NCBI GenBank assembly: GCA_015143295.1
Contig: CM026557.1
Location: forward strand, 37,643,965-37,707,964
DNA from: Tetracentron sinense
Taxonomy: Eukaryota; Streptophyta; Magnoliopsida; Trochodendrales; Trochodendraceae
Direction of reading: 5' to 3'
DNA: 64,000 nucleotides
Shown here one piece after another: positions 45,571 through 56,516 of the stretch. A program made the position numbers and the translations under genes. The notes below the pieces were generated by a model. It saw nothing but the letters and a program-made list of their open reading frames with translations. It was not told the origin of the DNA and did no database searches. Position 1 is the first letter of the stretch. Every line of letters starts with the position of its first letter.

Positions 45571-46856
45571 GGGGTGTACTCGAGCCGAGCTGAGCACGGC
45601 TTGGCCAAGTTTGAGCTTGGCTTGAACTTGCTCGAGCTCAGGTTGAGCTTGCCTTGAGTTTTACTCGAATGTTTAGGTTTGAGCTTGCTTGAACAAGCTC
45701 GATCGAGCTCGAACTTTATTCAAGTTGAGCCAAACTTGGGTTGGCTTAAGCTTGATTAACTAAATTTTATTTTTTTAATTTTACATAATATTAAAAAAAT
45801 TAATTATTAATCTACACTATAATATAAAGAAATAAGAGTTTTCTCTTGGGTCTCCAAACTTCAATCCCTTCAATCTCATAAGTTCTATTTTAAAGATGAC
45901 ATGTAGCTTTTCTCTTTAATCTTCCAGTTTAAATATAAAGTGGAGCTCTGCATCATGCGGAGCTCCGCATGAAAATTAATCTCTTAATCTTCACAGTTCA
46001 AATTTGGGACCCACTATTTCATCCTAGAACCCTTTCTATCTCCACTATTGTAGACTCTTCTCTTACCTCCAACTCAGTTTATTTTCGTATATGAATGTAC
46101 TAGCAGAGACCCTGTGCGATGCATGGTAATAATTAAGAATATCTAAAATTAAATAATATTATTTATTTATATAAATATTAAGTAATATATTTTAAGAATA
46201 TTTCATAAATTTTATTTTTAATAGTATAAGTTTTTTATTATTTGATATGTATTATTATTTGTATAAATTAATTAATTTGATAATAATAATTTATTATTTT
46301 AATAACATTTATAGGAAAATCATAAGTTTCTTAATATTAAGCTTAAATTAATACACCCAAGAATTGGAGATAAGAGAGAACTCTACAATAGTGGAGATAG
46401 ATAGGGCTATAGGATGGGATAGTAGGTTCCAAACCCGTAAGAGTTGGAGGTAAGAGAGGAGTCTACAATAGTGGAGATAGAGAGAGCTCTAGGATCAAAT
46501 AGTGGGTCCCAAATTTGAACCGTGAAGATTAAAGAGAAAAGCCACATGTCATCTTTAAAATAGAGCTTATGAGATTGGAGGGATTGAAGTTTGGAGACCA
46601 AAGAAAAAAAATATTATTTCTTTATATTAGTAGTAGATATATATAAAATAAAAATATTATTGTTATTATTTAAATATTATTTTTTAATAATTCAATCCGA
46701 GCTCAACCCAAGCAAAGATTAGCTCGAGCCTAACAGAGCAGATTCGAGCCGAACTCAAACATAGATGAAAAAATTTCAAACCGAGTCGACCTCAAGCATT
46801 GATGAAAAAATTTCAAACCGAGTCGAGCAGGGCCAAGCCTGTCTCAAATACACCCC
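45571..46856. mobile_element. Inverted-repeat element with GAGCTCGAG-rich arms
   Basis: The left end is GGGGTGTACTCGAGCCGAGC. The right end on the other strand is GGGGTGTATTTGAGACAGGC. Both arms are made of GAGCT(C/T)GA-type words. A related right end occurs again at about 47140-47286. The interior holds a Helitron (46100-46637) and a partial inverted copy of it (45811-46085). No clear target duplication was found. Confidence 0.6.
46100..46637 (-). mobile_element. Non-autonomous Helitron
   Basis: The minus-strand 5' end is A|TCTACTACTAATATAAAG. The 3' end has an imperfect hairpin around CATGCATCGCACAGGG, then CTAG and T. The first 240 bp are repeated in inverted orientation at 45811-46085, which starts TCTACACTATAATATAAAG on the plus strand. 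Confidence 0.65.
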
Positions 46857-47054
46857 TACCCCTCCCAAAATGGTGAATACAATTATTAAGGTGAGTCTAA
46901 TGAGAGAAACATGATATAGAGAATCTATAAATTCTAAGGGCGAATTCACCTTTTAAGTTTTACCTTAACAAAAAATCATATTTAATTTGATTATCTAACT
47001 TATATGTGGAAACTGAGGTGGTGTTTGATAACACTGGTCTATAAAAAGTGTTTA

Positions 47055-47570
47055 TTTGAAAATTATACTTAATTGAACTTTAGATTTTTAAGTTGAAGAT
47101 TAATTGCATGTCTACATTTTAGAGATTTTGGGGGTAAAAACTTTTAGAACTCGAGCTAAATCAAGGTTGTTTAAGCCAAGCTCAAGCCTAAACATTCATG
47201 CTCAAATCAAGCTCAACCCAAGCTCAATCCGAGCTTGAGCAAGTTCAAACCAAGCTCAAACTTGGCCAAGCTCAGCTCAAATACACTCCTGGACCCAAAA
47301 AGTCCACATAATCCAAATATCAACTCAATTAGATGTTTTTACAAGTTGATAAGTTTACCCCTTCTTTCGAATTGGCAATAGGACTGTCCGGAGAAAAATC
47401 AATTTATCAGATGGTTTATGGTCAGGAAAATCTGATTAGGTAGATTTTGGTCTAGAAGATATCAGCTACTTTTTAAAGTAGAGGTTTGTACCCCTAAAAT
47501 CTCTAAAATGTAGACATGCAATTAATCTTCAACTTAACAATCTAAAGTCCAACTAAGCATAATTTTCAAA
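47055..47570. repeat. Inverted repeat, arms of about 85 bp
   Basis: 47055-47140 and 47487-47570 are inverted copies (both with TTAATTGCATGTCTACATTTTA... or its complement). The loop holds an end of the GAGCTCGAG family. Confidence 0.7.
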
Positions 47571-47624
47571 TATATTAGGGTTTTTTCCCCAACTACACCT
47601 CAACAATAGTGGGATGCCCAAAAT

Positions 47625-48690
47625 ACACTTGATTTTCAAAACTTTTATTTTCTACACCTACATGTACGGGATTGGGGGGTTCTCTTTTTGTTTTACAGAA
47701 TTGCCCCTACCACTCTCCGCAAGAGATTCTACCACCCTTCTGAACTTAAAATTCCGCCATGAGAGGCCTCTTTGATACCTTGGTGTTCTGCAACCATGCC
47801 GGTAAACGTGAATATGCCTGAAATTACATCATTAAAATCTCTCTTTCCATACTTAAAAAAAACGTGGTTATTCTGCTTGTAAAAGCCAAAAGAAAAAGAA
47901 AAAGAAAGCATTGATTTCATGAAAATTCAGTTTTTTGACCTTGTAGATCCGGTTCTTTTGTCATTTTTTTTTATCTGCATTTCTGTTGAAAGCTTCTCTA
48001 GATCATACTTCCTTTTTTTTTATTACAGCAAATAGCTAGGAAATCAGGTATTATATTGGATTTCTGCTCTGGAAACCTCAATTTGTGTTTTTTTTCTTGT
48101 ACTTGTTGTGCTACAAAATGTGGTGATAGCTTCTTCCTTGTTTCTTCTTGTGAGCTAGAAATCAAATTCAGATTTGATGAGTAAAGATGGATATACTAGT
48201 GTCCTACGAGGAGAATTTGTACTTTTGAGGCAGATGAGTTAGAATAGAATGTCTGGTTATGGATTTAACGTGTATGTTGGTGACTTAGATAGTCGAATTT
48301 CTCAAGATCTTGATGAAGATGGAGGTTTCTAATGGAACTTGTCAGAAAATCGAATTGGATTGCTTGAATAGTGGAGGTTCGGATGACTCAGATTTACAAG
48401 GTATTAGTATGAGTTTTGGCTCGATCATCAGTTACAAGGTATTTGACGACTCAGTCTTGTTTGTAACATTTTTTCTGTAGTGGGTATCCACTTGTTCTAA
48501 TAGCAAAAGTTTAAGCTCGGAAGGATGGAAGAACCTCCTACAGAGGTTTCTGCAAAACACCCGAAAAGTTTTTCTCACCCAATCGTTAGGTTGAGGACAA
48601 ATCAGTCGTAGGGGCATTTCTATATATAAAAAAAAGAGAGAACCCCACTCTCGTACGTGTAGGTGTAGAAAAGAAAAAGTTTGAAAAGGC
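47625..48690. repeat. Long inverted repeat with 0.7-kb interior
   Basis: 47625-47760 pairs imperfectly with 48500-48690 (shared words TTTTCTACACCTACA, GGGGTTCTCT, GCCCCTAC). The interior is AT-rich with no recognised coding sequence. Probably an old inverted-repeat transposon. The open frames at 47729-47920 and 48432-48761 overlap its arms. Confidence 0.55.
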
Positions 48691-49035
48691 AACGGATCCT
48701 CTAGAGTTCCTACCGGGTGGAGTTTATCCGGTAGTGATGTGGGCGAGTTGGGCGATGACATGTGGCGACGACTATGGGCGGGAAATCAATTTTCACAACT
48801 TGCATTTTGAGTTGGCTTTAACGGGCTTCCGTTGATATGGATGTTAACTCACCCCAATAACTCTAATGCCCTAACCACCCTCTCGCTCGTCTAAGTCTAA
48901 GGGAAAGAGAAGAAATTCTGAAATTTCTTAGGGAAGAACATAAGCTTTTTTTCTTCTGTTTTTTAGTCAGGTGATGGTCTAAATAATCCCGTTTTGTTCC
49001 TGCCAGTCATTATTGATTTGGACTTTGTTACTGAT

Positions 49036-49163
49036 ACCGCAAAGGGCCGAGACAGCACATATGATGAGCGGATCTCAAAATTTTCATAAATCGGGTTTTA
49101 TTTTTTTGAGATCCGCTCATGACATCCACAATCTTGGTGTGGTCTCGGCCCTTTGTGGTCTCT
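49036..49163. mobile_element. Small foldback element
   Basis: The arms share GCAAAGGGCCGAGAC and ATGAGCGGATCTCAAAA with their complements, separated by a short AT-rich loop. Confidence 0.75.
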
Positions 49164-49271
49164 CTAGGATTTCCCTATTGATTTTTGCAAGATTGTGCCG
49201 GTGTATTTTTATTTTTTAAATTCAATTGTTTCTATACTAAGCCTTATTTTTTTGACTCCTAATCTTCTCTA

Positions 49272-49605
49272 GTTGTAACTGGTTTTTGGCAAAACCGGTC
49301 ACGCCCATATGGTCGTCACGTGTCACTTTTTACACCCCTTAATTGTGGTTAAGATTCACTTACTCCTAGGGTTCACCCACCAATCTTTGGTTTTTAGAAA
49401 AAAATATTTTAAAAAATTTAACCCTAAGAGTTGGTCAATTTTAACCACGGTTAACAAAAAAAATTATTATATTTTTCTAAAAATCAAAGATAGGTGGGTG
49501 AACCTTAGGGGTGAGTGAATCTTAACAACAATTAAGAGGTGTCTAAAGGGACATGTGGCCACCTCAGGGCATCACCGGTTTTGACAAAACCGGTTATAAC
49601 TGGAG
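49272..49605. mobile_element. MITE of the common family, full copy
   Basis: Terminal hairpins (GGTTTTTGGCAAAACC at the left, CCGGTTTTGACAAAACCGG at the right) and inner inverted cores (GTGGTTAAGATTCAC, GGTTCACCCACC). Same layout as 19056-19396, more diverged. Confidence 0.8.
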
Positions 49606-49629
49606 AAGAATACGAGTCTATTTTTTTCT

Positions 49630-49820
49630 ATTCTCTTTGTTCATTTTATCAAGTTAATTAACCAAATATGTATGTTTTGTGCAATTTTTTTTTTGTAGTA
49701 ATTTGTATTAACAACAAATACATAATAGATTATTGGCTAAACAATCTTACTCAACCGAGGCAAATTATTACTATTATTATTGTTATTATTATTATTATTA
49801 TTATTATCAAATGCTCAATA
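49630..49820. repeat. Segmental repeat with (ATT)n, copy 1
   Basis: About 190 bp is repeated at 50840-51025 in the same direction (shared GTAGTAATTTGTATTAA, TGGCTAAACAATCT, ATCAAATGCTCAA). Both copies contain an ATT microsatellite at the same place. Confidence 0.8.
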
Positions 49821-50839
49821 AAAGTTCAAACATAATTTTTTATTATAGTTTAAAATATAACTATTTTGTTTATTTCAAGGGTAATAATGCAACGGTGCCC
49901 CCAAACCCTGAAAGTGCTTATGAACAAATCAGCATTGATCCTGGGGTTTATTAATAACACCCTATTGTTTGTTTAGGAATGTTGATGTGATGAGGTTGTT
50001 GCTGGCGCGCAGGTGGAGGCTAGGGATTCTGTGCACCATAGCAAAATATCTCATGGTTTTTAAGACACAAATGGATGGAAATTATTTAATACAAATAACC
50101 CTTTATAACTCTCCATAAAAGTTTTTAAAATGGTTGGAATAAATAGGAAGGTGAATTTGAAAAAACTTTGAGATGAAACAAATAAAATCAATAAAATTTT
50201 GTTTTAAAATACCAAAATTTGTAACATTACCATGGGGGGGGGCTTTTAGCTTTTTCTATAGTATTCATCCCTATACACAAACTGACTCTTGAGGTGTGTG
50301 CATCACACGTTCAAGTGGGAGCCTCATGGATTTAAGCTTTTAAAGTTGATCCTCAAGGTGTAAGCATCTCATTCATTTTAAAACAGCATATAATATGTAA
50401 AATCCTAAAAGTACCTTACCTACATGCACATATGTTTCATCTTCCTTAGTTGAAGCAGCAATTTAAAATATCATCTAATATGTAAAATCCTAAAAGTTCC
50501 TTAACTACATACACATATATCCCAAAATTCTCATTCAATTACAGCTTCAATTAATGAATTTTATCATAAGAATCCAAAATTAATTATCATATGAATGAGC
50601 TTTGCAGCCTATGTCACGAGGGATTGGAAATTGGGCACGTGTGCTTGAGCATACAAACCATAAATCTTTGAAAATACAATGGGTATCTGTTTGAATGCAT
50701 GTCAACAACACAATACATGAAAAAAAATTAGTTTATTATTTATAGAGTGACGCCACATCAACCCTCAGGGAATATAATAATGTGTGCATGTTTAGGGAAT
50801 ATAATAATTGTTTTTTATACTGAACCATATTTCTCTGTC
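49821..50839. other. Spacer between the segmental repeats
   Basis: No gene recognised. A phrase with AATATGTAAAATCCTAAAAGT occurs twice (about 50392 and 50478). Confidence 0.4.
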
Positions 50840-50975
50840 TTCTCTTGGTGCATTCCATCAAGTTAACCATATGTATATTTTATGCAACTTTTTTCTTTGT
50901 AGAGTGTAGTAATTTGTATTAATAACAATTATATAATAAATTACTGGCTAAACAATCTAACCAAAACATGACAAC

Positions 50976-51011
<36 letters not shown>

Positions 51012-51025
51012 CAAATGCTCAACGG
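50840..51025. repeat. Segmental repeat with (ATT)n, copy 2
   Basis: Diverged direct copy of 49630-49820, 1.2 kb downstream; the ATT run is purer here. Confidence 0.8.
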
Positions 51026-51438
51026 AATACGCACACATTCTATCATTTCCTCACTTATGCTATGTTTGGTTGCCGAGAAAAGTGAAAACATGAAAAAGAA
51101 AAGAAAATTTTGGATTTCTAATACAATTTTTAGTTGTGTTTAGCCCCCCTTTTTTTTTACTTTTCCATGTTTTTACTTATTTTCTCAGCAACCAAACAAC
51201 CCTTAAACAAATTTTCTCGGCTTCTCTAACCCATTTATAAATGGGTCGGGTTGAGGTATGCTTTTACATGACGAAATATGCGTCATCTCTCTCTATCCAA
51301 CTTTTGTTTTTTGCTAAAATACATTTGACCTCTTCTGTTTTGAAGGGCAAGCAAAGAACAAATGGAAGTGTGCAATTTTGACGTTTTAAAAAAAAGGACA
51401 TGTTAGTCTAGTCTTCCCTTACGGCACAAATTTCTCTG

Positions 51439-51795
51439 CAGTTATAACCAGACTTCCTGGAGTCCATTTATGACCCTGAGATTGCCACATGTCTTTTTAG
51501 AAACTCTTTAATTGTGGTTAAAATTCAACAACCCCTAGAATTCACCCACCCTTAGGTTCACTTACTTATCCTTGGTTTTTTTTTTAATATTGAAAAAAAT
51601 TTAGCTCTAAGGGTTAGTGAATTTTAACCCGGGTTAAAAATAAAACTTGATTTTTTTTTTAAAACCAAGGATTGATGGGTGAACCTAAGAGTGGATGAAT
51701 CTTAACCACACAATTAAGGGTATCAATGGGAACATGTGGCAACCTCAGGGGCATAACCAGACTCCAAGGAGTCCGGGGAGTACGGTTACAACTGG
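51439..51795. mobile_element. MITE of the common family, full copy
   Basis: Ends AGTTATAACCAGACTTC and, on the other strand, AGTTGTAACCGTACTCC. Inner arms have CCACATG and ATCCTTGG with their complements. Terminal hairpins contain GGAGTC/GACTCC. Confidence 0.78.
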
Positions 51796-52124
51796 AGAGA
51801 ATCTGAAGTCTCTTTTTAATTAGATACAGTAGACGAGTCAACAGACTGACTACGCTACGGTTTCTTCAAAGCATTCCAATTGAATAGAATAAACGAGTCA
51901 CACAAATGCAAAGAAAATGAATTGCCGCCATTTTCATCTTCATCCTCGATGCCTTATCCACCAACCGTCTGATTCTCAACATGTGTTGCCTTTAGAGTCG
52001 CTTTCCTATAATAATTAGAGTCGCACTCCTAATAATTCTCTACTACTATTATAAAACATAGTTAAATCTTGTTATGGATGCCACATATATCTCTCTCATT
52101 ATGTCACGTAAGACTCCTCTTCAT

Positions 52125-52355
52125 TTGTGGGCAAAAGGTTTATTCTGTTGCTCAGCAGAGTATCCCTCTGGTGAGCAGTAGATCAATGGACAAAAAAATG
52201 CCACCTCACTCAGAAGTCATTTTTCTTTCTCGCCATTTTTTGACTTCTTCCCATTTGATTTTTTTTCCTTTTTTCTTATTTTTTGAACCATTGATTTGCT
52301 GCTCATCAGAGGGATACTCTGGTGAGCAATAGAGTAAACCTTTTGCCTCATTTGT
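52125..52355. mobile_element. MITE with about 70-bp inverted ends
   Basis: The ends share GGCAAAAGGTTTA, GAGTATCCCTCTG, ATGAGCAG and ATCAATGG in inverted orientation. The start of the 2.5-kb tandem duplication (52240) lies inside it, so the second copy has only its right half. Confidence 0.75.
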
Positions 52356-52746
52356 GAGGCCACATCATCAAATGGTGAGACTCACAATTTCAATTAATTC
52401 CTCATTAATCTATCATCACCCTATTAATTACAATTAATCCCCCACTACTCCCATTAATCTACCCTTGGTTTTTATAAAATAAAAATAAAAAAATATTAAC
52501 CTTAGGTTGATTAAGTTAACGCGTGCCTATAGGTTGCCATGTGTCCCTTTTAACACTCACTAATTGTAGTAAAGATTTAAATTCTAATTATTATTTTCTT
52601 AATTAATTAATGATACACATAGAACATAAGCGTTCATTATTAAATTTTCCACTCCCATGTCCCTTCTTCTCGAGTTTTAACTCTTTAACCGTTATGTAAG
52701 GAAGGCAGAACAATTCCCACCTAAAAAAAAAAGGAAGGCAGATAAC

Positions 52747-54717
52747 TGTAAGCACCCAATTTTTACACTCTTCTTAACCAGGGTTAACTTCTATTTAACA
52801 TCAGTCATCCCCCAGTGGAGTCCCCAGTTGAACCCTAGCCCCAGGTATACCCTAAACCTTAAACCCTCAAACCTAAACCATCCGGGCTCAAAGCCCATTA
52901 CCCTTAAATACCCTAAACCCTAGGACTAACCCTAGGTGAGCCCTACACCTAGCCCTAGCTCAAACCCTAGCTAAACTTAGGTTGTGAGCCCTCATGGGCT
53001 CAATGCCCATTTACTAAATAGTTCAAAGCCCAAAACCGTGGAGCCTACGCCTTTGTGGGCCCAAACTTTGGCTCATAACCCTTAGGGGACCACTAGAGTG
53101 GGGCCCACACCCCTCAAATTTGAAAAATCAGGCGGGAACCCCCCAAAATGGCAAGGCATACCCCCTTTCAGCCCAAGTATGTTTGGGTCTAGCCCGAAAT
53201 AAAAAAAAAACTCAGGGTGTCGGTGATTGGATTACCGACACCCTCAATTTCAATTGTTTTGAGAGTGGCGGTAATCCAATTACCACCACTGTGTTAGATT
53301 TGCAGAACGCATACGCAGGCCTCTCCCTACTGTTCTGGACTACCTGGGTACCTCTCCAACTTGCTCCACACCCCTCTCCTAATGCTTAGCATGCCCCTGA
53401 CATCTCCCCTTCTCCTCTATAAATTCTCCACCACCCCCATGAGTTCTGGACGCCCAAAACCAGTAGTGAAGCTCTGTTTCACCATAGCCAGCCTTCATCC
53501 ACCCATACCAGAGCATACCACCACCTCAGATAGGTACCTGAACCCCTCCTGGTGATCCCTGAACCTTCCAGTAAAACCCCAAACCTCGGAGTAGCCCTAC
53601 ACCTGCACACCAGTCACCACCGCAACCATCTCCATATCTGCAGCCACTGTGCAAGGGTAGATCCCCTACCATCCTTTTTCTTACGCTGCTTAACATTGTA
53701 AGGGATCCCTGGTCCTGATGCAGGGGTCTCATCTGCTTTATCTTCATTGCTATCATAGCAAAAGCCAAGGACAGGGATCCTTACAGCTTCCCGTAAGCGT
53801 AGGGAATCCCTCGAGGTTCTTGTACACTGGTGCAACACCCTTTTAGCCAGTGCATGGCCACTCTCCTTGGAGTCTGGGGGTCTCTCGGGCTATGAGGGAA
53901 CCCCTGGACCCTTGCTCGTGCAACCCACAGTGGAGAAAATCATTTTTTTTTGAAAATTTGCATGCTGTTAGCATTCCCATTGCCGACAATATGTACACTA
54001 TCTATAACTTGCATGTAACTAGGATTAGTTAAAGGCCCTGGTCAGTTCTAGGGCCATAGTTAGGTTTTGCTAGACCCTAACTAACTCCCCCCAAAGTTTC
54101 AGGCCTCAACTCGAAGCTTAACCAGGGTTAAATGGCCACCAAAGGAGAGTTAGCATTTTGTCAGTAATCCCATTACCGACAGAAGTGACCCTATTTTTCA
54201 ATGACTTTGGGCCCCTATGGGGGCCACATAGTTCATGCCCTGGGGCCTACTCAAGGCCCATTGGAAAGCCCTAGTCTTCAGCTTGTTCCTTGCAAATTTT
54301 CAGACCCTGGTTCAACATTTAACCAAGGTTAACTGACCTTTAAACACTAACTAGCATATTGTTGGTAATTGAATTATCGACAGGTTTTACCTTATTTTTG
54401 CAATGACTTTGGGCCCCTATGGGGCCCACATAGCTCATGACCTGGGACCCACTCCAAGCCTTCATCCACTCCCCTGCAAAATTTCAGGGGCTAACTCTGA
54501 GTTTCACCCTGGTTAGCATGACCCTCAACTTGGGTTAACATAACTGCCTGAGCTGTCGGTAATGGGATTACTGACAACATAGACTTTTTTTTTACTCACT
54601 TTAGGCCCCTGTGGGGTCCACACCTGAGCATATCTTGGGCTGAGACCAGGCTCATTGTATCCCTAATCATGGTTAATCATCTTTAAACCCCGGTTAGCAA
54701 TCTTAACCCTGGGTTAT
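52747..54717 (+). mobile_element. Tat-like LTR, partial duplicate copy (unit A)
   Basis: Starts TGTAAGCACCCAATT after ATAAC (52742-52746) and runs to the duplication junction. Contains five short hairpins built on GTCGGTAAT/ATTACCGAC (53215-53243, 53265-53289, 54159-54181, 54361-54382, 54554-54576). It represents about 1.97 kb of an LTR whose full length is estimated at about 2.6 kb. Confidence 0.75.
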
Positions 54718-54947
54718 GACTTCTTCCCATTTGATTTTTTTTCCTTTTTTCTTATTTTTTGAACCATTGATTTGCTGCTCATCAGAGGGATACTCTGGTG
54801 AGCAATAGAGTAAACCTTTTGCCTCATTTGTGAGGCCACATCATCAAATGGTGAGACTCACAATTTCAATTAATTCCTCATTAATCTATCATCACCCTAT
54901 TAATTACAATTAATCCCCCACTACTCCCATTAATCTATCCTTATCCC

Positions 54948-55566
54948 AATTAAGTATACTAATTAAAATAATTGGTATAATTAAACTCATTATGTAATCT
55001 TCCTTAAAACCCATTAATTAAAAAAACAAGAGATTAAAGACAATCAAGTTGGTAACCTTATGTTTTAACATCCATTTAATTGTGGTTAAGATTCACTCAT
55101 CTCTAGGGTACATCCATCTACCCTTAATTATTAAAAATAATAACAAATTATTAACCTTGGGTTGACTAATCTAAATCGGAGTTAATGTATATGCCTACAA
55201 GTTGCCACATGTTCCTTTTAACACCCAATAATTGTGGTTAAAATTCACTCTCGCTAGGTTTCATCCATCTGCCCTTGATTTTTTTAAAAAAATATTAAAC
55301 TTGGGTTGACTAACCTAAACCACAATTAATGTGTGCGCATGTCTCTTTTAACACTCACTAATTGTGGTTAAGATTCACTCACTCCTAGGGTTTGATTCAT
55401 CCATCTACCTATGGTTTTAGAAGAAAAAATTAAAATAAATATTAACCTTAGGTTGACTAACCTAAACCACAGGTAATGCATACCTACAGATTGCCACGTG
55501 TCCCTTTGAACGTCCACCAACTGTGGTTAAGATTCACTCACCCCTAGAGTTCATCCATCTACCCTT
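54948..55566. repeat. MITE-core array present only in unit B
   Basis: Four or five degenerate modules with GTGGTTAAGATTCACTCA and TCATCCATCTACCCTT in one direction, each about 110-130 bp. Confidence 0.7.
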
Positions 55567-56516
55567 GGTTTTTATAAAATAAAAAATAAAAAAAATATTA
55601 ACCTTAGGTTGATTAAGTTAACGCGTGCCTATAAGTTGCCATGTGTCCCTTTTAACACTCACTAATTGTAGTAAAGATTTAAATTCTAATTATTATTTTC
55701 TTAATTAATTAATGATACACATAGAACATAAGCGTTCATTATTAAATTTTCCACTCCCATGTCCCTTCTTCTCGAGTTTTAACTCTTTAACCGTTATGTA
55801 AGGAAGGCAGAACAATTCCCACCTAGAAAAAAAAAGGAAGGCAGATAACTGTAAGCACTCAATTTTTACACTCTTCTTAACCAGGGTTAACTTCTACTTA
55901 ACATCAGTCATCCCCCAGTGGAGTCCCCAGTTGAACCCTAGCCCCAGGTATACCCTAAACCTTAAACCCTCAAACCTAAACCATCCGGGCTCAAAGCCCA
56001 TTACCCTTAAATACCCTAAACCCTAGGACTAACCCTAGGTGAGCCCTACACCTAGCCCTAGCTCAAACCCTAGCTAAACTTAGGTTGTGAGCCCTCATGG
56101 GCTCAATGCCCATTTACTAAATAGTTCAAAGCCCAAAACCGTGGAGCCTACGCCTTTGTGGGCCCAAACTTTGGCTCATAACCCTTAGGGGACCACTAGA
56201 GTGGGGCCCACACCCCTCAAATTTGAAAAATCAGGCGGGAACCCCCCAAAATGGCAAGGCATACCCCCTTTCAGCCCAAGTATGTTTGGGTCTAGCCCGA
56301 AATTAAAAACAAATTCAGGGTGTCGGTGATTGGATTACCGACACCCTCAATTTCAATTGTTTTGAGAGTGGCGGTAATCCAATTACCACCACTGTGTTAG
56401 ATTTGCAGAACGCATACGCAGGCCTCTCCCTACTGTTCTGGACTACCTGGGTACCTCTCCAACTTGCTCCACACCCCTCTCCTAATGCTTAGCATGCCCC
56501 TGACATCTCCCTTTCT

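Larger units (their letters stand above)
52240..56516. repeat. Tandem duplication, unit about 2.5 kb
   Basis: Unit A (52240-54717) is followed directly by unit B (54718 onward). 52240-52469 matches 54718-54947, and 52466-53413 matches 55567-56516, almost without change. Unit B has about 615 bp (54948-55566, MITE-core modules) that unit A lacks; the join in A is at the word ATCTACCCTTGG, so A probably lost it by deletion. The A/B junction reads GGGTTA|TGACTTCTTCCC. Confidence 0.9.

Noticed and set aside
45571..47286. A single large transposon from the left GAGCTCGAG-rich end to the second right end at 47286
   Set aside because: A matching right end already occurs at 46856 and no target duplication supports either pairing, so the longer unit was not claimed.
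52840..52980. Telomere-like CCCTAAA words
   Set aside because: They are scattered, imperfect and inside an LTR, repeated identically in the tandem copy; not an interstitial telomere array.
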